From Ruminiclostridium sp. (lineage in GTDB: Bacteria > Bacillota > Clostridia > Oscillospirales > Ruminococcaceae): a DNA stretch of 64,000 nucleotides. The stretch spans positions 1 through 64,000 of the forward strand of contig JAGBHT010000032.1 of NCBI GenBank assembly GCA_017935365.1, read 5' to 3'. Below, piece by piece: positions 61,624 to 64,000 of this stretch (its first letter is position 1; each line of letters begins with the position of its first letter). A model generated the notes under the pieces. That model saw only the letters and a program-made list of their open reading frames with translations, ran no database searches and had not been told where the DNA came from. A program made the position numbers and the translations under genes.

Positions 61624-62562
61624 TTGTCACAGTCGGAACAGAACAGAAAACAGATAAAGATAGTAACGCTCAGCGAGCTCAACCGCCGTGCGGAAGATAC
61701 GGATAAATTCATTGCAACATCGGAAAAACAGTACGCAGAAAAGATAACCGCCGCCGCTGAAAGCATAGCACAGTGTCATAAGCAAAAGCCGCTTGTATTG
61801 CTGTCGGGACCTTCGGGCTCCGGTAAGACCACGACTGCTTACCGCATAGCCGATTGCCTTATCGCAAAGGGCATAAAATCTGTCGTTATATCTATGGACG
61901 ACTATTTCGTACCGGGCGTGATACCGCCTGATGAAAACGGCAGGGTAGACCTTGAAGCGCCGGCGAGAGTAGACTGTGAGCTTCTGAAAAAGGATCTGCG
62001 TACATTGGCTTCGGGCGGAGAGGTGCAGCTCCCCAAGTTTGATTTTACCGACAACTCAAGACGGCAGGGAAACAAGATACGCTGTGACGGAAACACGGTC
62101 GTTATAATCGAGGGCATACACGCTCTGAATCCCGAAGTTACGGGAAAAATGCACGACAGCGCAACGTTTATCTATGTCAGCGTCCGTACCAGAATAGCAG
62201 ATGAAAAAGGCGAGCTTCTGCACCCCTCGAAAATACGTCTTATCCGCAGGTTGTCCCGCGACAAGCTTTTCAGAGGCAGGGACTATCACAGGACAATAGA
62301 GCAGTTTCCGAGCGTTCAGCGTGGCGAGAGCCTTTATATAATGCCGTATAAACACCTTGCCGATTTCGATATAGATACATTTTTCCCGTATGAGCTTTCG
62401 GTATACCGCAGTGTGCTTGCAAAACTCTGCGACAACGATTTTGAGGAATGTATCCGACAGGTCAACCGCTACAGCGAATTGCCTAAGTTCCTGTCGATGA
62501 TAGACGCCGTTTCCCCGGACGCAGTTCCCGAAAATTCCCTTATTAAGGAATTTATCGGCTGA
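61624..62562 (+). CDS. uridine kinase / phosphoribulokinase-family P-loop kinase
   Basis: The nucleotide-binding loop GPSGSGKTTTAYRIAD is at about residues 58-73. It is followed by SMDDYFVPG, DLEAPARVDCELL, LPKFDFTDNSR and VVIIEGIHALNP, all in the uridine kinase order. The start is taken as TTG 61624, 7 bases after GGAAGG, because an upstream ATG (61585) lies within the -10 element. The N-terminal 45 residues and the C-terminal tail make it longer (312) than classical uridine kinase (about 210), so the true substrate is uncertain. Confidence 0.85.
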   Translation: MSQSEQNRKQIKIVTLSELNRRAEDTDKFIATSEKQYAEKITAAAESIAQCHKQKPLVLLSGPSGSGKTTTAYRIADCLIAKGIKSVVISMDDYFVPGVIPPDENGRVDLEAPARVDCELLKKDLRTLASGGEVQLPKFDFTDNSRRQGNKIRCDGNTVVIIEGIHALNPEVTGKMHDSATFIYVSVRTRIADEKGELLHPSKIRLIRRLSRDKLFRGRDYHRTIEQFPSVQRGESLYIMPYKHLADFDIDTFFPYELSVYRSVLAKLCDNDFEECIRQVNRYSELPKFLSMIDAVSPDAVPENSLIKEFIG

Positions 62563-62581
62563 TTGTGCAAAATCACAAATC

Positions 62582-62607
62582 CAACCTCAAAACTTGGTTG
62601 TTTTTAA
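62582..62607 (+). terminator. terminator of the kinase gene
   Basis: CAACC / GGTTG with a 9-base loop and TTTTT; weak stem but well placed. Confidence 0.55.
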
Positions 62608-62627
62608 CTAAAAGTGCAACTTATCTA

Positions 62628-62656
62628 TTTACTTTTTTGTAGATATGGTGTATAAT
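62628..62656 (+). promoter_or_regulatory. promoter of cheV
   Basis: TTTACT (62628-62633) and TATAAT (62651-62656), 17-base spacer. A flagellar sigma-28 promoter was not evident. Confidence 0.65.
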
Positions 62657-62698
62657 AAATGTCAGTTCAAGATTTAAACATCAACGGAAGGTGTGTTT

Positions 62699-63619
62699 AT
62701 GGCAGCTTACAATGCAAATGATACCGGCATACTGCTTGAGAGCGGTACAAATGAGCTGGAACTTTTGGAATTCAATATATGCGGCAATTCCTACGGCATA
62801 AATATTGCCAAGGTGCGTGAAATAATGATGGAACAGGAGCTTGTTCCGATGCCCCAGGCACCGGCTGAGATCGAGGGTGTGTTTATGCCCCGTGACAAGC
62901 TTATCACTGTTATAGATCTGCATAAGGTTCTCGGTACCGAGAAACCCGCAAACGCAAGAGGTCTGTTCATAATCTGTGAGTTCAACGGTATGGATATAGG
63001 TTTCCGCGTTACCGCAGTACAGGGCATTCAGCGTATAGGCTGGACAGCTATAGAAAAGCCTCCGCAGGTTTCGGGCGACTCAACATCGGGCATTGCAACA
63101 GGTATTGCCAAGGTAAACGGCAAGATACTTGTTATACTGGACTTTGAGAAGATAGTCAGCGATATAAACAAGACCGCAGGACTTGATCTCAAGGGTGCCG
63201 AAAATGCAAAGGCGACCGCAGTGACAGCCGAAAAGCATATCGTAATTGCCGAGGACTCACAGTTCCTCAACAAGATGATAGTAAACAGCCTGTCAGATAT
63301 AGGCTTTAAGGAGATCCGTGCTTTCCCCAACGGTAAAGAGGCATGGGACTACATTTCGCAGTTTTCAGATTACAACGGCGATGTTACCGAATGTGTAGCC
63401 GCTGTAATTACAGACATTGAGATGCCGCAGATGGACGGACATCATCTCACAAAGCTCATAAAATCCGACCCCACACTGAAGAAGATCCCCGTATTCCTGT
63501 TCTCGTCGCTCATCAACGAACAGATGTATCAGAAGGGACTTTCCGTAGGTGCGGACGAACAGTTCTCGAAGCCCCAGATCGGTATGCTTATCGAGCGACT
63601 GCTTCAGATACTGAGCTGA
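62699..63619 (+). CDS. cheV: chemotaxis coupling protein CheV
   Basis: A CheW domain (about 18-160, LLEFNICGNSYGINIAKVRE, then GVFMPRDKLITVIDL) is followed by a receiver domain (about 178-305, VIAEDSQFLNKMI, phospho-Asp in VITDIEMPQMDG, and the late VFLFSS and EQFSKPQ). CheV couples methyl-accepting receptors to the CheA kinase and mediates adaptation through its own phosphorylation. The start is ATG 62699 after GGAAGG. No other chemotaxis genes adjoin it, so it is an orphan here, but it implies motility genes elsewhere. Confidence 0.95.
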   Translation: MAAYNANDTGILLESGTNELELLEFNICGNSYGINIAKVREIMMEQELVPMPQAPAEIEGVFMPRDKLITVIDLHKVLGTEKPANARGLFIICEFNGMDIGFRVTAVQGIQRIGWTAIEKPPQVSGDSTSGIATGIAKVNGKILVILDFEKIVSDINKTAGLDLKGAENAKATAVTAEKHIVIAEDSQFLNKMIVNSLSDIGFKEIRAFPNGKEAWDYISQFSDYNGDVTECVAAVITDIEMPQMDGHHLTKLIKSDPTLKKIPVFLFSSLINEQMYQKGLSVGADEQFSKPQIGMLIERLLQILS

Positions 63620-63727
63620 TAATTTTTTGCTTATTCGCTGTTTGCCTATTGCTACCGGCAACAGTTGAATATCTGATTTTCATTTTTATTCCTTACTTAA
63701 GTTTGTTTCGTTTTATTTGAATTTTAC

Positions 63728-63759
63728 CGGCAGAATGAAAGTTCTGCCGTCATTTTTTT
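63728..63759 (+). terminator. terminator of cheV
   Basis: CGGCAGAA / TTCTGCCG with a 6-base loop, then TCATTTTTTT. Confidence 0.88.
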
Positions 63760-63778
63760 GTCCTTTGGCTTTATATGC

Positions 63779-63807
63779 TTGAAGTTTAAACGAATATGTG
63801 ATAATAT
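63779..63807 (+). promoter_or_regulatory. promoter of the metallo-beta-lactamase-fold gene
   Basis: TTGAAG (63779-63784) and TAATAT (63802-63807), 17-base spacer. The start of transcription falls on a hairpin, TTAAGGCAA / TTGCCTTAA (63809-63850). Confidence 0.65.
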
Positions 63808-63873
63808 ATTAAGGCAACACCACACAGAAGTTTACGGTATTGCCTTAAAAATATACGGAAAGGAATGTCGTTT

Positions 63874-64000
63874 TTGAGAATAGTATCTCTGTCAGATGAT
63901 GAAACGGCTGATTCAAAGCTGTTTTCCGAACATGGCATCTGCCTGTACATCGAACACGGTAACAACAGAATACTTTTCGGCACAGGCGCGTCGGCACTGT
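63874..64000 (+). CDS. metallo-beta-lactamase-fold hydrolase, N-terminal fragment (runs off the window)
   Basis: From TTG 63874 (GGAAAGGAA upstream) the frame reads LRIVSLSDDETADSKLFSEH, then GICLYIEHGNNRILFGTG. This opening resembles the MBL-fold group that includes 7,8-dihydropterin-6-yl-methyl-beta-D-ribofuranosylaminobenzene phosphate synthase-like proteins (xEHGLSxLIExxxxxILFDTG). The metal-binding HxHxDH motif would lie beyond the window, so this is tentative. Confidence 0.65.
   Translation, partial: MRIVSLSDDETADSKLFSEHGICLYIEHGNNRILFGTGASAL

Overview
The window looks like chromosome of a low-to-mid GC, Gram-positive, spore-forming gut clostridium of the Oscillospirales (Ruminococcaceae or [Eubacterium] siraeum type). 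The grounds are an alpha/beta small acid-soluble spore protein, a fragment of a CotJC-type spore coat catalase, ECF vitamin transport, NPxTG-type surface anchoring, strong GGAGG ribosome sites with frequent TTG starts, and consensus TTGACA-17-TATAAT promoters. The genus assignment is inference from protein style, not from a marker gene.

Layout. 1-3.5 kb: edge of a mobile element, with a TetR-GNAT fusion gene and a large serine recombinase abutting the 3' two-thirds of a manganese-catalase/CotJC gene that lacks its 5' end; this resembles a skin-type intervening element. 3.5-10.2 kb: CE2-like esterase lipoprotein, an ECF sigma/anti-sigma pair, a lipoprotein, NAD(P)HX repair enzyme and an AI-2E-family permease. 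10.3-25.3 kb: housekeeping genes (guaB behind a structured leader, pgk-tpiA-gpmI, rplJ-rplL with an L10 leader), an EAL phosphodiesterase, an Rrf2 regulator and a second ECF sigma/anti-sigma pair. These are separated by unusually long intergenic spaces filled with several families of dispersed hairpin-rich repeats. 25.4-33.5 kb: polysaccharide deacetylase with tandem copies of its own 3' end, two MATE transporters (one with a MarR regulator and a clear double operator), a secreted GH25 lysozyme, and a DpnD-DpnI-methyltransferase operon.

33.9-40.8 kb is a purine salvage run: FAD-dependent dehydrogenase, xanthine phosphoribosyltransferase and a BMP-type nucleoside ABC importer. It is followed by a hybrid histidine kinase broken by two nonsense codons and probably a frameshift. 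43.8-53.2 kb is the most striking region. A cobalamin riboswitch with terminator heads a five-gene operon: a small HNH-repeat-like protein, a 1462-residue wall-anchored protein combining a DUF4430-like domain with an alpha/alpha barrel, a membrane-tethered DUF4430 protein, EcfT, and one polypeptide fusing two ECF ATPases to a membrane S-like domain. Together they look like a Gram-positive surface capture and import system for vitamin B12 or a related corrinoid, with domain parts reminiscent of animal intrinsic factor/transcobalamin.

53.3-64 kb holds glyQS, ilvE, the spore protein, a group of small unknown genes behind 37-bp tandem repeats, a Q/Y-rich zinc-ribbon membrane sensor-like protein, a uridine-kinase-like P-loop enzyme, cheV, and the start of a metallo-beta-lactamase-fold gene. 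No tRNA, rRNA, CRISPR array or transposase gene was recognised.
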